Origin: Naumannella halotolerans
GTDB lineage: Bacteria; Actinomycetota; Actinomycetes; Propionibacteriales; Propionibacteriaceae
Reading direction: 5' to 3'
DNA length: 64,000 nt
NCBI RefSeq assembly: GCF_004364645.1
Contig: NZ_SOAW01000002.1
Span: forward strand, 496,001-560,000
Part shown: positions 51,598 to 61,458 of the stretch, piece after piece
Position numbering within the stretch: the first letter of the stretch is position 1
How the letters are laid out: each line of letters starts with the position of its first letter
Made by a program: the position numbers and the translations under genes
Notes under the pieces: generated by a model
The model's input: the letters and a program-made list of their open reading frames with translations, nothing else
Databases searched by the model: none
What the model was told of the DNA's origin: nothing

Positions 51598-53159
51598 CCG
51601 GTGCCGACGAGCGCCCGGTGATCATCGTCGGTGGAGGCGCCGCCGCGCTGTCGACGGCGATCAGCCTGATCGGCGCCGGCCAACCGGTGATGATCATCGG
51701 CAAGGACGGTGTCGGCGACGGGTCCACGGCGCTGGCCCAGGGCGGACTCGCGGCGGTGCTCGACCCGGCCGACAGCGCCGAGGCGCATCAGCTCGACACG
51801 CAGACCGCCGGCGCCGGTCTGTGCGATCCGGACGCGGTACGCGAGCTCGTACAGGCCGCACCCGGGGCGATCACCCGGCTCGCCACCCTGGGAGCCCGGT
51901 TCGACACCGATCGCCACGGCGACTGGGCCCTCGGCCTCGAGGGCGGCCATTCCGCCCGGCGGGTCGTGCACGCCGGTGGCGACGCCAGTGGAGCGATGGT
52001 GGCAGCGACCCTCGGCTCGGCGATCCGGAGCGCAGCCGCCGAGGGAAGGGCCGAACTGGTCAGGGCCATGGTGAGCGGTCTCCTGCTGGGCGCCGACGGG
52101 GAGGTCTGCGGTGTGCAGACGGTCGACGAGGACGGCACGGTACGCCAACTCCGCGCCCGGGCTGTGGTGCTGGCAACCGGTGGTCCCGGACGGGCCTGGC
52201 CGCTGACCACCAACCCGCCGACGGCGACCGGCGACGGCCTGGCACTGGCTCTGAGAGCAGGAGCGGTGGCGCGTGACCTGGAGTTCGTCCAATTCCACCC
52301 GACCGCCCTGGACGTACCGGGACCGCAGACCGTCCTGGTCTCCGAGGCGGTACGCGGTGAGGGTGCGGTACTGGTCGACGAGACCGGTTCGGCGCTGATG
52401 GTCGAGCGGCACCGGCTGGGCGATCTGGCTCCGCGGGACGTGGTCGCCGCGGCCATCCACGAGCACCAGCTCACCGGGGGCCGGGTCTGGCTCGACGCGA
52501 CCATGATCGACGACTTCGCCAGCCACTTCCCGACCGTGGACCGGTTCTGTCGCGCTGCCGGCATCGTCCCGGAAACCGATCCGATCCCGGTCCGACCGGC
52601 CGAGCACTACCACTGCGGCGGCGTGCTGGCCGACCTTTCCGGGCGCACCACGGTGCGGGGCCTGTACGCGGTGGGCGAGGTGGCCTCCACCGGTGTGCAG
52701 GGCGCCAACCGGTTGGCGTCCAACTCGCTCACCGAGGCGCTGATCGCCGGCGAACGGGCCGGTGCCCTGCTGGCGAGGTCGGCGGGCGAACCGACCGAAC
52801 CCGTCCGCAGCACGGCCGGCGACGGTCTCGACCGGTCGGCCCTGCCCGCCCTGCGGAGTGTGGTGGGCCGCGGAATCGGTGTCCTTCGCGACCGCACGGG
52901 TCTGCTCGACGCGTTGGCTGCGCTCGACGGTCTCGACGTACCCGGTGACGGCACCCGAGCCGACATCGAGACGGCCAATCTGCGACTGGTCGCCAGGGCG
53001 ATCGGTACGGCGGCGCTGAACCGCACCGAGTCACGCGGTTGTCACCGACGATCGGATCATCGCCGCACCAGTGAACAGTGGCAGCGGCACCAGGAATTGA
53101 TCATGACCGCCGGCGGGGACTTCGTCCCGTTTGGCCGCTCCGCGCAGGTGGCGGCATGA
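51594..53159 (+). CDS. nadB: L-aspartate oxidase
   Basis: Oxidises L-aspartate to iminoaspartate with FAD, feeding NadA. 521 residues. FAD site [17 protein letters not shown] at the N-terminus; [18 protein letters not shown] and [13 protein letters not shown] are family motifs; [20 protein letters not shown] then [20 protein letters not shown] is the second FAD block. A C-terminal helical domain (residues ~400-480) follows. ATG overlaps the nadA stop. Confidence 0.95.
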   Translation: MTGADERPVIIVGGGAAALSTAISLIGAGQPVMIIGKDGVGDGSTALAQGGLAAVLDPADSAEAHQLDTQTAGAGLCDPDAVRELVQAAPGAITRLATLGARFDTDRHGDWALGLEGGHSARRVVHAGGDASGAMVAATLGSAIRSAAAEGRAELVRAMVSGLLLGADGEVCGVQTVDEDGTVRQLRARAVVLATGGPGRAWPLTTNPPTATGDGLALALRAGAVARDLEFVQFHPTALDVPGPQTVLVSEAVRGEGAVLVDETGSALMVERHRLGDLAPRDVVAAAIHEHQLTGGRVWLDATMIDDFASHFPTVDRFCRAAGIVPETDPIPVRPAEHYHCGGVLADLSGRTTVRGLYAVGEVASTGVQGANRLASNSLTEALIAGERAGALLARSAGEPTEPVRSTAGDGLDRSALPALRSVVGRGIGVLRDRTGLLDALAALDGLDVPGDGTRADIETANLRLVARAIGTAALNRTESRGCHRRSDHRRTSEQWQRHQELIMTAGGDFVPFGRSAQVAA

Positions 53160-53229
53160 ACCCGCGCAGCGTTCGATCAGCGGCGTCGAACCGCCGGACA
53201 GTCGCCGGAGCAGACACTGGGGTTGCGCG

Positions 53230-54129
53230 ATGAACAGCCTGCTCGATACGCAGACCCGAACCGTCGATGGACCGACGCCGGAGCAGATCTCTGCAGCGGT
53301 CGAACTGGCTCTGGAAGAGGACCTTTCGTTGGGTGCCGATGTCACCACCCTCGCCTGTGTGGCCATCGATGCCCGGGGCACCGCAGCCGTGGTCAGCCGA
53401 CAGCCGGGGGTGCTCGCCGGGCTCGAGCTGGCGGTGCAGGCATTGCGTACCGTGGCGCAGCGTTCGGGTACGGAGTTGATCATCGAACAGTTCGTAGCCG
53501 ACGGTGATCCACTCCGGCCGGGGCACCCGGTCCTGCAGGTGACGGGCTCGCTGCGTACCGTCCTCACCGCCGAACGGACCGCGCTGAACCTGCTGGGACA
53601 GCTGTCCGGGGTGGCGTCGCTGACCGCCCGCTGGGTGGAGGCGATCGACGGCACCGGGGCGATCATCCGGGACACCCGCAAGACGGTGCCCGGTCTGCGT
53701 GCGCTGCAGAAGTATGCGGTGCGCTGCGGCGGCGGGCAGAACCATCGGATGGCCCTCGGTGATGCCGCCTTGATCAAGGACAACCACATCGCTGCGGCCG
53801 GTTCGGTGACCGCGGCATTCGAGGCGGTACGCGCAGCCGCCCCCGAACTGCCGGTGGAGGTCGAGTGCGACACCGTCGAGCAGGTGAGCGAGGCGGTCGC
53901 CGCCGGCGCCCGGCTGGTGCTGCTGGACAACATGGGCCTTGATCAACTCCGACGCTCCGCCGAGCGTGCCCGCGTCGCCGGGGTACGGACCGAGGCCAGC
54001 GGCGGGCTGGAACTCGACCGGGCCCGGGAGGTCGCGATGACCGGTGTCGACTACCTGGCCGTGGGTGCGTTGACCCACTCGGCGCCGGTGCTCGACCTGG
54101 GGTTGGACATCATCGACGTCTGCCGATGA
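53230..54129 (+). CDS. nadC: Nicotinate-nucleotide pyrophosphorylase (carboxylating)
   Basis: Converts quinolinate and PRPP to nicotinate mononucleotide, completing de novo pyridine ring synthesis. 299 residues. Motifs: EEDLSLGADVTT, ERTALNLLGQLSGVASLTA, IRDTRKTVPGLRALQKYAVR, CGGGQNHRMALGDAALIKDN, VEVECDTVEQ and EASGGLEL. The ATG at 53230 gives the normal N-terminus; it lies 70 bp after nadB, so it is still within the operon. Confidence 0.95.
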   Translation: MNSLLDTQTRTVDGPTPEQISAAVELALEEDLSLGADVTTLACVAIDARGTAAVVSRQPGVLAGLELAVQALRTVAQRSGTELIIEQFVADGDPLRPGHPVLQVTGSLRTVLTAERTALNLLGQLSGVASLTARWVEAIDGTGAIIRDTRKTVPGLRALQKYAVRCGGGQNHRMALGDAALIKDNHIAAAGSVTAAFEAVRAAAPELPVEVECDTVEQVSEAVAAGARLVLLDNMGLDQLRRSAERARVAGVRTEASGGLELDRAREVAMTGVDYLAVGALTHSAPVLDLGLDIIDVCR

Positions 54130-54198
54130 ACAACGGGCCCGGTCGGTCGTGCCCCGGTCGTGCTCGGGCGACCAGTGTCGCCGATCCGGGACTCTTGC

Positions 54199-54999
54199 TC
54201 AGGGCTTGCGCTGGGGATCGGTGACCGCCATCGGCGCCCGGAGCTGGTCGGGGTTCGAGGCGAGATAGGCCGCGCCGATGATGCCCGCCCGGTTTTCCAA
54301 CTCCGCGGGGATGATCGGTGCGTTGAGCTTCAGCAGCGGCAGGAACTTCTCGGCCTTCCGGGAGACCCCGCCGCCGACGACGATCAGGTCGGGCCAGATC
54401 AGCCGTTCGATCATGTCGTAGTAGTTCTGCAGTCGCGGGGCCCATTCCTTGTAGGACAGGCCGTCACGCTCCTTCGCCCCGGAGGAGGCCTTGGTCTCCG
54501 CGTCGTGGCCGTTGACCTCGATGTGGCCGAGTTCGGTGTTCGGGATCAGCACACCCTTGTAGATCAAGGCCGAACCGATGCCGGTGCCCAGGGTGGTCAT
54601 CAACACCTTGCCGAGATTGCCCTTGGCGGCGCCGAACTGCACCTCGGCCAGGCCCGCGGCATCGGCATCGTTGACCAGGATGACGTCGCGGCCCAGCGCC
54701 TCGGCGAACAGGTCCCGGGCCTGGGCGCCGATCCAGGACTTGTCGATGTTGGCGGCGCTGAGGGTGATCCCGGCCCGGACCACGGCGGGGATGGTGATGC
54801 CGACCGGGCCCTGGCCGATCTGGTCGGCGAACTCCTCGGCGATCTCGGCCACCACGGCGGCGACGTTCTTCGGTGTCGACTTCTTCGGGGTGGGGATCTT
54901 CAACCGGTCCTCGGAGAATTCACCGGTGGTCAGGTTCACCGGGGCTCCCTTGATGCCGGAGCCGCCGATGTCGATGCCGAGAACGAGTTTCGCAGTCAT
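54199..54999 (-). CDS. ppgK: Polyphosphate glucokinase
   Basis: 266 residues of the ROK family. Phosphorylates glucose using polyphosphate (and often ATP), an actinobacterial trait. [16 protein letters not shown] is the phosphate-binding motif; [20 protein letters not shown] and [20 protein letters not shown] surround the active-site Asp; ELGHIEVNG replaces the zinc cluster of other ROK proteins. The ATG at 54999 has TAAGGT 7 nt upstream on the minus strand. Links to pgi activity in the same pathway. Confidence 0.93.
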   Translation of the reverse strand: MTAKLVLGIDIGGSGIKGAPVNLTTGEFSEDRLKIPTPKKSTPKNVAAVVAEIAEEFADQIGQGPVGITIPAVVRAGITLSAANIDKSWIGAQARDLFAEALGRDVILVNDADAAGLAEVQFGAAKGNLGKVLMTTLGTGIGSALIYKGVLIPNTELGHIEVNGHDAETKASSGAKERDGLSYKEWAPRLQNYYDMIERLIWPDLIVVGGGVSRKAEKFLPLLKLNAPIIPAELENRAGIIGAAYLASNPDQLRAPMAVTDPQRKP

Positions 55000-55001
55000 G
55001 G

Positions 55002-56543
55002 TCACGACCTTAGTGGCGGCGGCAGGTCGGGTGGTAGATCGCCTGTCCCGTGCCCGACCGCACCGGTGTGCGACCGCTCCCGTGCCACCCGTTCGCGGGC
55101 CCGCCGGGAACGGTCGAGCTGGCTCAGGGCCAGGGCCCGGGCGGCCTGCGGGTCCAACTCGTGGGCGGTCCAGGTGACCGGGCCCGGGGTGGTGTCGAAG
55201 TGCACGCTCGCGGTGCGTACCCCTCGTTGCAGCGGCCCCTGGGTGATCCGTACCGACTGCACTTTCGCATGCGGGACGACATCGGTGACCCTGTCGACCA
55301 GGCCGCGGACCGAGACCGCCACCTCGTCGTCGTGGCCGAAGCGGAAGGTCTGGATGGTGAACCAGTGGAAGAGCCTGGCCCGCGAGGGGCTGCCCCACAT
55401 CGGGATCGAGGCCAGGTTCACACCGGGCAGGATCTGCGCCAGGGCCACCTGCAGATCGTGGAAGTTGCCGACCGGGAGCAGGATCGAGGAGCTCTGCGTA
55501 CCGTCCTCGGTGCTGGAATCGGTGCCCTTGATCCCGAGCACGTCGATGTCGAGGCGGTAGAACCCGAAGGCGCGCCATAGCAGGTACTGGGTGATCCGCA
55601 CCCCCTGGATCCGGTCGATCGGTACGGACTGGCTGGTGATGTTGGTCAGACCACGACTGATCCGCAGCCCGCGGCCGGTACGCGAGAGCGTGTAGTTGAA
55701 CTGCGACAGCACCCGGGAGCCGATCATCCGGACGGTGCCGATGACGATCGGGATCAGCACACTGACCGAGGCGACACCGAACCCGAGCGCCAGCACGGTG
55801 ATCAGGGCAGCCAGGGTGATCGCGGCCATCACCAGGAAGTCGGTGGCGGTGAGCAGACCGGCCAGCAGCCGGGCCGGTGGGATCCTCACCAGTACCTGAT
55901 CGCGGGCGGACAGATCCTGGAATCCCCCGGAGACCGGGCCGGCGGCGGAGTCGGCCACGGTGATCTGCTCCCCGTGCGCGCGGCTCAGCAGGTAGTCGCG
56001 GATGCGGTACGTCTTGCGCCGGGTCAGGTAGCGCAGGGAGGTCTTGTCGTTGCCGGCGTCGATCCGCAGTTCGGCGAGCCCGAAGATCCGGGCCGCCAGG
56101 GGTTGGATCACGTCGATTGACTGGATCCGCCCGAAGGGGATCCGTTTGGAGCTCTTGGTGAACAGTCCGGTCTCCACCCGCAGTTCGTCGTCGTCGATCA
56201 CGTAACGGGTGAACCACCAGCTGATGAAGGAACTCAGCGCGACCACGGCGATCACACCGGCCAGGGCGGCGAGGGCGATCAACAGGTTGGCCCGCAGCAG
56301 TTCGAGCATGCTGGCCGAATCGGTGCTCCGGGAACCGTCAGGAATGAACTCCCGGCCGATGGCGACGATCACCAGCAACAGGACCAACCAGCCGCGGATC
56401 AGTGGGGTTGCCGGGTGCGGGCGCTCGGCGCGCTTGGCCAGTGCCGGCTCCGGGGTGGCGGTCGGCGCTGCTGCGGCCGGATCGGTTGCCCGCGGCTCCG
56501 GTTCGGATGCCGCACGGCGAGGCTCCTGATCGCCGAAGCTCAC
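55002..56543 (-). CDS. Multi-PH-domain membrane protein (YdbT-like)
   Basis: 513 residues. After a Pro/Ala-rich N-terminal tail come two helices (about residues 47-66 and 85-112), then a bacterial PH (bPH2/DUF304) domain ([40 protein letters not shown]). Another helix pair lies near 220-270, and second and third PH-like domains follow ([20 protein letters not shown] and onward). In Bacillus the YdbS-YdbT pair counters the antimicrobial effect of a WLXGSEQ-type peptide; here the role is unknown. The GTG overlaps the preceding PH gene stop (GTGA). Confidence 0.82.
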   Translation of the reverse strand: MSFGDQEPRRAASEPEPRATDPAAAAPTATPEPALAKRAERPHPATPLIRGWLVLLLVIVAIGREFIPDGSRSTDSASMLELLRANLLIALAALAGVIAVVALSSFISWWFTRYVIDDDELRVETGLFTKSSKRIPFGRIQSIDVIQPLAARIFGLAELRIDAGNDKTSLRYLTRRKTYRIRDYLLSRAHGEQITVADSAAGPVSGGFQDLSARDQVLVRIPPARLLAGLLTATDFLVMAAITLAALITVLALGFGVASVSVLIPIVIGTVRMIGSRVLSQFNYTLSRTGRGLRISRGLTNITSQSVPIDRIQGVRITQYLLWRAFGFYRLDIDVLGIKGTDSSTEDGTQSSSILLPVGNFHDLQVALAQILPGVNLASIPMWGSPSRARLFHWFTIQTFRFGHDDEVAVSVRGLVDRVTDVVPHAKVQSVRITQGPLQRGVRTASVHFDTTPGPVTWTAHELDPQAARALALSQLDRSRRARERVARERSHTGAVGHGTGDLPPDLPPPLRS

Positions 56544-57034
56544 AGGCCGGAACTCCCGGTCTCGGCGCGCTGGGTGAGCCGGTCGCGCAGTTCCGCGGCC
56601 CGCTCGGGCGGCAAACCGGGGATCATCGCGTCGGTGGAGGCCGAGGCGGTCACCAGTTTCACCCGGGCCAGGCCGAAGGCCCGTTCGATCGGGCCGGACT
56701 CGACCTCCACCACCTGCATCCGCCCGTACGGTACGGCGGTCAGCCGACGGAACCAGAGCCCGCGGGTGATGTAGAGGTCCTCGTCCAGTTCGGCGTACCC
56801 CCAGGAGGCGCAGAGCGTGCCGATCCGGATCAGCCGCCAGCTCAGGAAAGCGATCCAGGCGACCACCGGGATGGCAACCACCCACGGCTCGAAGATCAGG
56901 CCGAGGACGACGGCGGGAACGGCGAACAGGAGGGTGTAACTGATCACTGCGCCGATGCGCCGTACGGTCGCCCAGCGTGGTGAGAGCCTCTGCCAGGCCA
57001 CGGACGGAGGGGCGAAGAGCTGATCGGGCGTCAC
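56540..57034 (-). CDS. PH-domain membrane protein (YdbS-like)
   Basis: 164 residues: two helices (TVRRIGAVISYTLLFAVPAV, WVVAIPVVAWIAFLSW) followed by one bPH2 domain (ELDEDLYITRGLWFRRLTAV, PYGRMQVVEVESGPIERAFG). It precedes and overlaps the three-PH protein, the same order as ydbS-ydbT, and the two likely form a membrane complex. Start GTG at 57034. Confidence 0.82.
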   Translation of the reverse strand: MTPDQLFAPPSVAWQRLSPRWATVRRIGAVISYTLLFAVPAVVLGLIFEPWVVAIPVVAWIAFLSWRLIRIGTLCASWGYAELDEDLYITRGLWFRRLTAVPYGRMQVVEVESGPIERAFGLARVKLVTASASTDAMIPGLPPERAAELRDRLTQRAETGSSGL

Positions 57035-57077
57035 GGGTTCAGTATCCCGGTCCCGGGACGGTGGTGCACCTCTGGTG

Positions 57078-57668
57078 CTACTTGGTCTTGTGCTTCTTCT
57101 GTTTCGGGCCGCGGACCTCGACGCCGCCCATCATCACCGTACCGGTCAGCACCAGTTCGCGCGCTGCGCCGGCACCGGCGACGCGCTTGATGTCGTTGCC
57201 GCCCATGATCGCGGTCATCCGGTCGGTCACCCGGACATCGCTGCCGACCTTGATCTCCACGCCGGCCATGCACAGCTGGATGTCGAGCTCGATCCGGTTG
57301 CCCGGCCAGACGGCCTCGGTCAGGTCGAGTTCGACCCCGCCCCAGAAGGCGCGTACCCGGGTACGGGCCCGCGGGCGCCAATCGCCGTCGCGTTTGGCGC
57401 CGGAGAGGAAGGCGGTGAGCAGTTCGGGTTCGTCGGTCGGCAGCGGAGGCCCCTCCGGGAGCTGTCGCGGTCGGAGGTCGTCGAGGGGTACGAGATCGCG
57501 CGTCAGTTCGACCAATTCGTCGAAGTGGCGGGCCTGCATCGCCGAGTTCACCCGCAGGTCGAACTCCTCATGGGTCAACCGCCCCTCGCTGAAAGCGGCG
57601 GTCAGCAGGTCTGCGACCTGATCGCGATCGGCGTCGGAGGCCCGGAGCTGGATCTGTTCTGCAGCCAT
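57078..57668 (-). CDS. DUF1707 protein with LiaF-like C-terminal domain
   Basis: 196 residues, soluble. Residues 5-57 are DUF1707 (IQLRASDADRDQVADLLTAA, FSEGRLTHEEFDLRVNSAMQ). The C-terminal ~110 residues (LTAFLSGAKRDGDWRPRART, AFWGGVELDLTEA, IMGGNDIK, MMGGVEVRG) resemble the cell-wall-active-antibiotic response domain of LiaF. It probably reports or modulates envelope stress signalling. TAGAGT lies 6 nt upstream of the ATG on the minus strand. Confidence 0.82.
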   Translation of the reverse strand: MAAEQIQLRASDADRDQVADLLTAAFSEGRLTHEEFDLRVNSAMQARHFDELVELTRDLVPLDDLRPRQLPEGPPLPTDEPELLTAFLSGAKRDGDWRPRARTRVRAFWGGVELDLTEAVWPGNRIELDIQLCMAGVEIKVGSDVRVTDRMTAIMGGNDIKRVAGAGAARELVLTGTVMMGGVEVRGPKQKKHKTK

Positions 57669-57760
57669 GTCCGCACTCTAGGCAGCAGTGCCGTGTCCGT
57701 CTCGGGGTAGAGCGGGGGATCGGGGGACTTTCATGGTGGGCCCCTGAGCGTCTCCAGGGG

Positions 57761-58744
57761 GTGACGTCGGTCATGGGTGAACCTGCCCGGTCGGTGGGTT
57801 CGGCGGCAGAAATGGTGTCTGGTGTGGCGCGTCAGCGTGTTCCTCCACCGGGCCGCGGTCAAGCTGGAGTAGTGGGTGCAGAGGGTTTGAACGGGGGCGA
57901 GGTTCTACGCGACCTGCGGCGTCGTTACCGGGTCTCGCAGGCACAGTTGTCGGCGATCTCCGGGGTCAGCGAGCGGACTGTCCGGAATCTGGAGAATCGG
58001 ACGATCGTCTCTCCGCGCACCTCGACCCTGATGGCGATGGCCTCGGCGCTGGAGTTGCCGCCGGCAGAGGTCGAGGAGCTGTTGCGTGCCTGGGACGATG
58101 TCCGGGTCGGGCCGCCCTTCGCCGAGGCCAGTGTCGGGCAGCAGATGCATGCGGCGTTGCGGGAGCAGTTGCTGCGCAGCTTCCTGGACAAGCGGGTCGT
58201 CGTTGCCAACCGGTTGATTCGCGTCGGCGCCAACAAGCTGATCACCGAGGAGTTCTACCAGACCACGATCGAGGCGCTGAACGATGGCGTCGACACCCAT
58301 TCGGTGCTGGCCCGGAGGATCCGGGACCACCAGGACATGGACCGTCTTCACTTCAACGACCTCGTGGGATGTTCGGTGAAGCGGCGACGCCTCGACCGGG
58401 AGGTCGACATGTTGATCGTCGACTTCGACCTCGGCCGAGAACTGCGTCTGGGCGAGACGATGGTGATCGCCTGGCGCGAGGTGAACGGGTGGGTCGCGGA
58501 TCAGCAACCCGGCGGTCATGGGCCGGTCGATGAGCGGTACACGAATGCGTTCATGCGGCCGATCACCGCCTTGTCGATGCAGGTGGTGTTCGAGTGCGAG
58601 CCACCGACCTCGGCCTGGCAGCTGATGGGTCGTGAGCGGCTCGACCGTACCGAGGAACTGGCGGTAAACGACTACAACTCGGTCAGTACATCGTGGGTGA
58701 ACGCGCGGCCGGGGCGGTTCGGGATCGGCTGGACCTGGGACTGA
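57761..58744 (+). CDS. XRE-family transcriptional regulator with large C-terminal domain
   Basis: 327 residues. A helix-turn-helix covers residues ~45-105: GGEVLRDLRRRYRVSQAQLS, ISGVSERTVRNLENRTIVSP. The remaining ~220 residues are soluble with no recognised family and may sense a ligand. The true start is uncertain: GTG at 57761 or ATG at 57773, both ahead of a loosely conserved tail. Targets are unknown. Divergent from the DUF1707 gene. Confidence 0.7.
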   Translation: MTSVMGEPARSVGSAAEMVSGVARQRVPPPGRGQAGVVGAEGLNGGEVLRDLRRRYRVSQAQLSAISGVSERTVRNLENRTIVSPRTSTLMAMASALELPPAEVEELLRAWDDVRVGPPFAEASVGQQMHAALREQLLRSFLDKRVVVANRLIRVGANKLITEEFYQTTIEALNDGVDTHSVLARRIRDHQDMDRLHFNDLVGCSVKRRRLDREVDMLIVDFDLGRELRLGETMVIAWREVNGWVADQQPGGHGPVDERYTNAFMRPITALSMQVVFECEPPTSAWQLMGRERLDRTEELAVNDYNSVSTSWVNARPGRFGIGWTWD

Positions 58745-58893
58745 GGGCTACGAATCCTCTTGTGGGGATCCTCGGGGAGCTCTTCTTGTGGGGCTCGGGT
58801 CGTGTGTCCCATCGGGTTTGAGCTGGGGCCTGCCTGGCGCGAGTGGCGACTCCTTGGTGGTTCTAGGTACGGGCGACCTCGTAGGCTCAAGGC

Positions 58894-59343
58894 ATGCAGA
58901 AGCCGATCGCACCGCCGCCCGTCCTGCTCGTCACCGCCGCCGCGGTACAGCTGCTGTTGGGCAAGAAGAAGAAGCCGAGCCGGTCGATCCTGCGCCGGGT
59001 GCTCGGGGGCAGTGCCGCGCTCGCCGGTGCCGGGCTGTTCGTCGCTGGTGGCGCCCAGTTGCTGGCCCGGTCGACCACCGTGGATCCCCGGGTGCCGGGT
59101 GAGAGCACGGAGCTGGTGACCGACGGGGTGTACGGCTACACCCGCAACCCGATCTACGTCGGCGATCTGTTGTTGCTGCTCGGGCTGGCGATCGGCCAGG
59201 GGAAGCTGATCAGCTACCTGCCGGTGGTGGCCTTCGCGGCGCTGATCGATCGGCGGCAGATCCCGCTGGAGGAGGCCGCACTGGCCGAGACCTTCGGCGA
59301 CGACTTCAACGACTACGCCGAGCAGGTGCCGCGCTGGTTGTGA
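58894..59343 (+). CDS. Isoprenylcysteine methyltransferase-like membrane protein
   Basis: 149 residues with about three to four helices. GVYGYTRNPIYVGDLLLLLG is the signature of the ICMT/PEMT-like methyltransferase family (SAM site Arg-Asn-Pro). The C-terminal EEAALAETFGDDFNDYAEQV is also typical. Bacterial members methylate unknown lipids or small thiols. TAGGCT at 58882-58887 sits 6 nt before the ATG. Confidence 0.8.
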   Translation: MQKPIAPPPVLLVTAAAVQLLLGKKKKPSRSILRRVLGGSAALAGAGLFVAGGAQLLARSTTVDPRVPGESTELVTDGVYGYTRNPIYVGDLLLLLGLAIGQGKLISYLPVVAFAALIDRRQIPLEEAALAETFGDDFNDYAEQVPRWL

Positions 59344-59482
59344 TCCCCGTTCGCAGGCCGGGGTTGATTCTGACGCGTCTACACGCCAGCATCCGCCACT
59401 GGTCGGCGGTTGCCCGGTGAGGATCGGCTCGGTACGGATCGACCACGCGTCGAGCGTTCGCTACACTGGCGGCGCTGCACTC

Positions 59483-59556
59483 GCGGATGTAGTTCAATGG
59501 CAGAACATCAGCTTCCCAAGCTGAGAATGCGGGTTCGATTCCCGTCATCCGCTCCA
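59483..59556 (+). tRNA. tRNA-Gly (anticodon CCC), integration site
   Basis: Acceptor GCGGATG (59483-59489) pairs with CATCCGC (59546-59552); anticodon stem TCAGC/GCTGA encloses the loop TTCCCAA, giving anticodon CCC. The T-arm is GCGGG-TTCGATT-CCCGT and CCA is encoded. An integrase gene begins to read toward it 12 nt downstream, so its 3' end is the likely attachment site. Confidence 0.9.
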
Positions 59557-59567
59557 CTGCATCAGTG
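59535..59567. other. Probable attachment site (attL) of integrated element
   Basis: The 3' end of tRNA-Gly lies next to the integrase gene stop at 59568. Site-specific integrases commonly use tRNA 3' ends. The matching right attachment copy is not found before 64000, so the element continues beyond the window. Confidence 0.55.
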
Positions 59568-60652
59568 CTAGGTATTCGAGCCTTCACCTCCTCCCAATCG
59601 TTGGTCGTCCGGTACGACGCCTAGGTACGATTCGATCTGCGAGCGGGCCGACGAGAGGTGTCCGGGCGTCAGGTGCGAGTAGCGGTCCGTCATCCGGAGG
59701 TCGCTGTGCCCGGCGACGCTCCGGACGGTGGCCAGATCGATGCCCGCCTGTATCCAGGTCGAGATCGCGACCCCCCGGAGGTCGTGGAACCTCAGCCCGG
59801 GGAAGCCTGCGTCCGTGACGAGTTGGGTCCAGCCGACAGCCGTGCGGAAGTTGGAGTGATGGAGCCGTCCGCCCGGACGGGAGAACAGGAACTCTGTGGG
59901 GCGCCGAGAGGCGGTGAGCTTCCCGAGGATCCGAGCGGCCGGGGCGACGACAGGGACGGTCCGTGGCTCCTTGCTCTTCGGGTCTCCGATCTTTCCTCTG
60001 GAATGAGCTCGCTGAACCCGGAGGGTCTGCGCGGCAAGATCGACATCCTGTGGCTGGAGGGCTGTAAGTTCACCTGCTCTGAGACCAGTCAGGGCCGCCA
60101 GTCGGACATAGTCACCGTACAGGGGATCGATCCGCGCGCAGGCGGAGGCGATCATCTCGACCTGATCCATGGTGGGAACCCGATTGGTCGGGCTCGATCC
60201 TGGTCTGGGTGCCTTGACCTTCCGGATCGGGTGCTGTCGAGGAGACCGTCTTCGACGGCCTTGTTGAGGATTCGTGCGAGTGCAGATCTGGTCGTCCGCA
60301 CTGCATCGTTTGACAGCCGGGCATTCCACCTTTCCTGCAGCCGGCGGATCAGCCGATCATCGATCTGGCGCAGGGGGACGTGTCCGAGATCGCCAAGCAC
60401 CCGTTTCAGATTGCTCCGGTAGGTCGCCACCGAGGCCGGGGTCAGCTCCTCAAAGTACTTATCCTTCTTCTCGTCGAAGAACTCGGCGAGAGTGATCTGG
60501 TCTCCTGAGTGACGGCGCCGCTCCTTCTCCCGTTCGAGGCTCTCCCAAGCCAACGCATCGCGCTTGCGGTCGAAGTCCTTCGTGCGCTCGCGGCCCTCTC
60601 GCGTGTACACGCGGGCCTTCCATCGACCGTTGTCCCTGCGGCGGCTGACCAT
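59568..60652 (-). pseudogene. Tyrosine-recombinase integrase, frameshifted
   Basis: An element integrase in two frames. Frame one (MVSRRRDNGRWKARVYTREG to AVEDGLLDS, about 140 residues) holds the arm-binding and core-binding domains. The second frame resumes at PIRKVKAPRPGSSPTNRVPT and carries the catalytic domain: LTGLRAGEL (Arg), FHDLRG (His-x-x-Arg), AGHSDLRMTDRYSH (His and Tyr). The break is one missing base near 60232; total length 1085 nt is not a multiple of three. All catalytic residues survive, so the loss is recent or a base error. It starts 1 nt after the excisionase stop. Confidence 0.85.
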
Positions 60653-60653
60653 C

Positions 60654-60830
60654 TCAGGTCGCATCCCGCAGGTGTCGCTCGATGAACTCGTCGATGTCGC
60701 TGGGTCGGAAGAGCACGCGGGTGCCGATCCGCACACATGCCAGGGTCTTGCGCTGCGCTAGCTTCCGGACCATCCGAGGACTCAATCGGAGATTCTTCGC
60801 GACCTCATCGGCCGTTCGCAGTTCGTCCAT
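60654..60830 (-). CDS. xis: Excisionase-type helix-turn-helix protein
   Basis: 58 residues. LRTADEVAKNLRLSPRMVRK, TLACVRIGTRVLFRPSDIDE is the excisionase/MerR-like winged helix. Such proteins bend DNA at attachment sites and direct the integrase toward excision. The ATG at 60830 has GAGGACC upstream; a longer version to 60902 adds unrelated residues. Adjacent and coupled to the integrase. Confidence 0.85.
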   Translation of the reverse strand: MDELRTADEVAKNLRLSPRMVRKLAQRKTLACVRIGTRVLFRPSDIDEFIERHLRDAT

Positions 60831-60941
60831 TGGTCCTCGCTCTCGATTCTTACGAAGTCTAACAGATTCAAATACGTGGAACGAACATTGAGAATAATAC
60901 ATAGAGTTGATGTTGTGTCGGCTGACCGTTAGGCTCTGCTC

Positions 60942-61457
60942 ATGGCTGACACTGTTGAGCTAGTGACTGGTGCAACCGTTGAGGGGCGGTTCGGCATTGC
61001 TCGGGGCAAGGCCAAGGACCTCGCGGCCGTTGGGCTGATCACGGTAAGAGGGAAGGCAGGCAGTCGGAATCTGTACTCACTGCACGAGGTGCGGTCGGTG
61101 ATGGAACGGCCTTGGGTGCAGCCGCCCCACGGGTCCGCCTTCGTGGTGAAGGTGAACGCAGCTGGTTGGGATCCGGAAGCGTCTAGCGAGGACAAGGTCT
61201 CGATGGTGGCAGGTTGGTGGCCCTGTGCCGACCCGGATGCGTACGTTGGCCGGCCCATGCTGGTGGCCCACCAGAGTTTCATCCTCGCCGCGTACCGGAT
61301 CACTGGCTACGAAACAGGCTACGGGCGGCGAAGGTTTGATCTTGAGCAGCCAGGTAGGGAATCTGCTCCGTTTCTTCTCAGCGCTGACCCAGTGGTCGGG
61401 CGTCGACTGCCAGCGCAGCGCGGGCCGATCAGCTATGGCTTGGAGTCGGAGGACTGA
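60942..61457 (+). CDS. Hypothetical protein of the integrated element
   Basis: 171 residues, soluble. The N-terminal ~55 residues (VEGRFGIARGKAKDLAAVGL, GSRNLYSLHEVRSVMERP) could be a small winged helix, but no family is recognised. TAGGCT at 60931-60936 lies 5 nt before the ATG, giving a leaderless promoter divergent from xis. Next gene follows after 1 nt, so the two are probably co-expressed. It may be an element regulator. Confidence 0.6.
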   Translation: MADTVELVTGATVEGRFGIARGKAKDLAAVGLITVRGKAGSRNLYSLHEVRSVMERPWVQPPHGSAFVVKVNAAGWDPEASSEDKVSMVAGWWPCADPDAYVGRPMLVAHQSFILAAYRITGYETGYGRRRFDLEQPGRESAPFLLSADPVVGRRLPAQRGPISYGLESED

Positions 61458-61458
61458 G

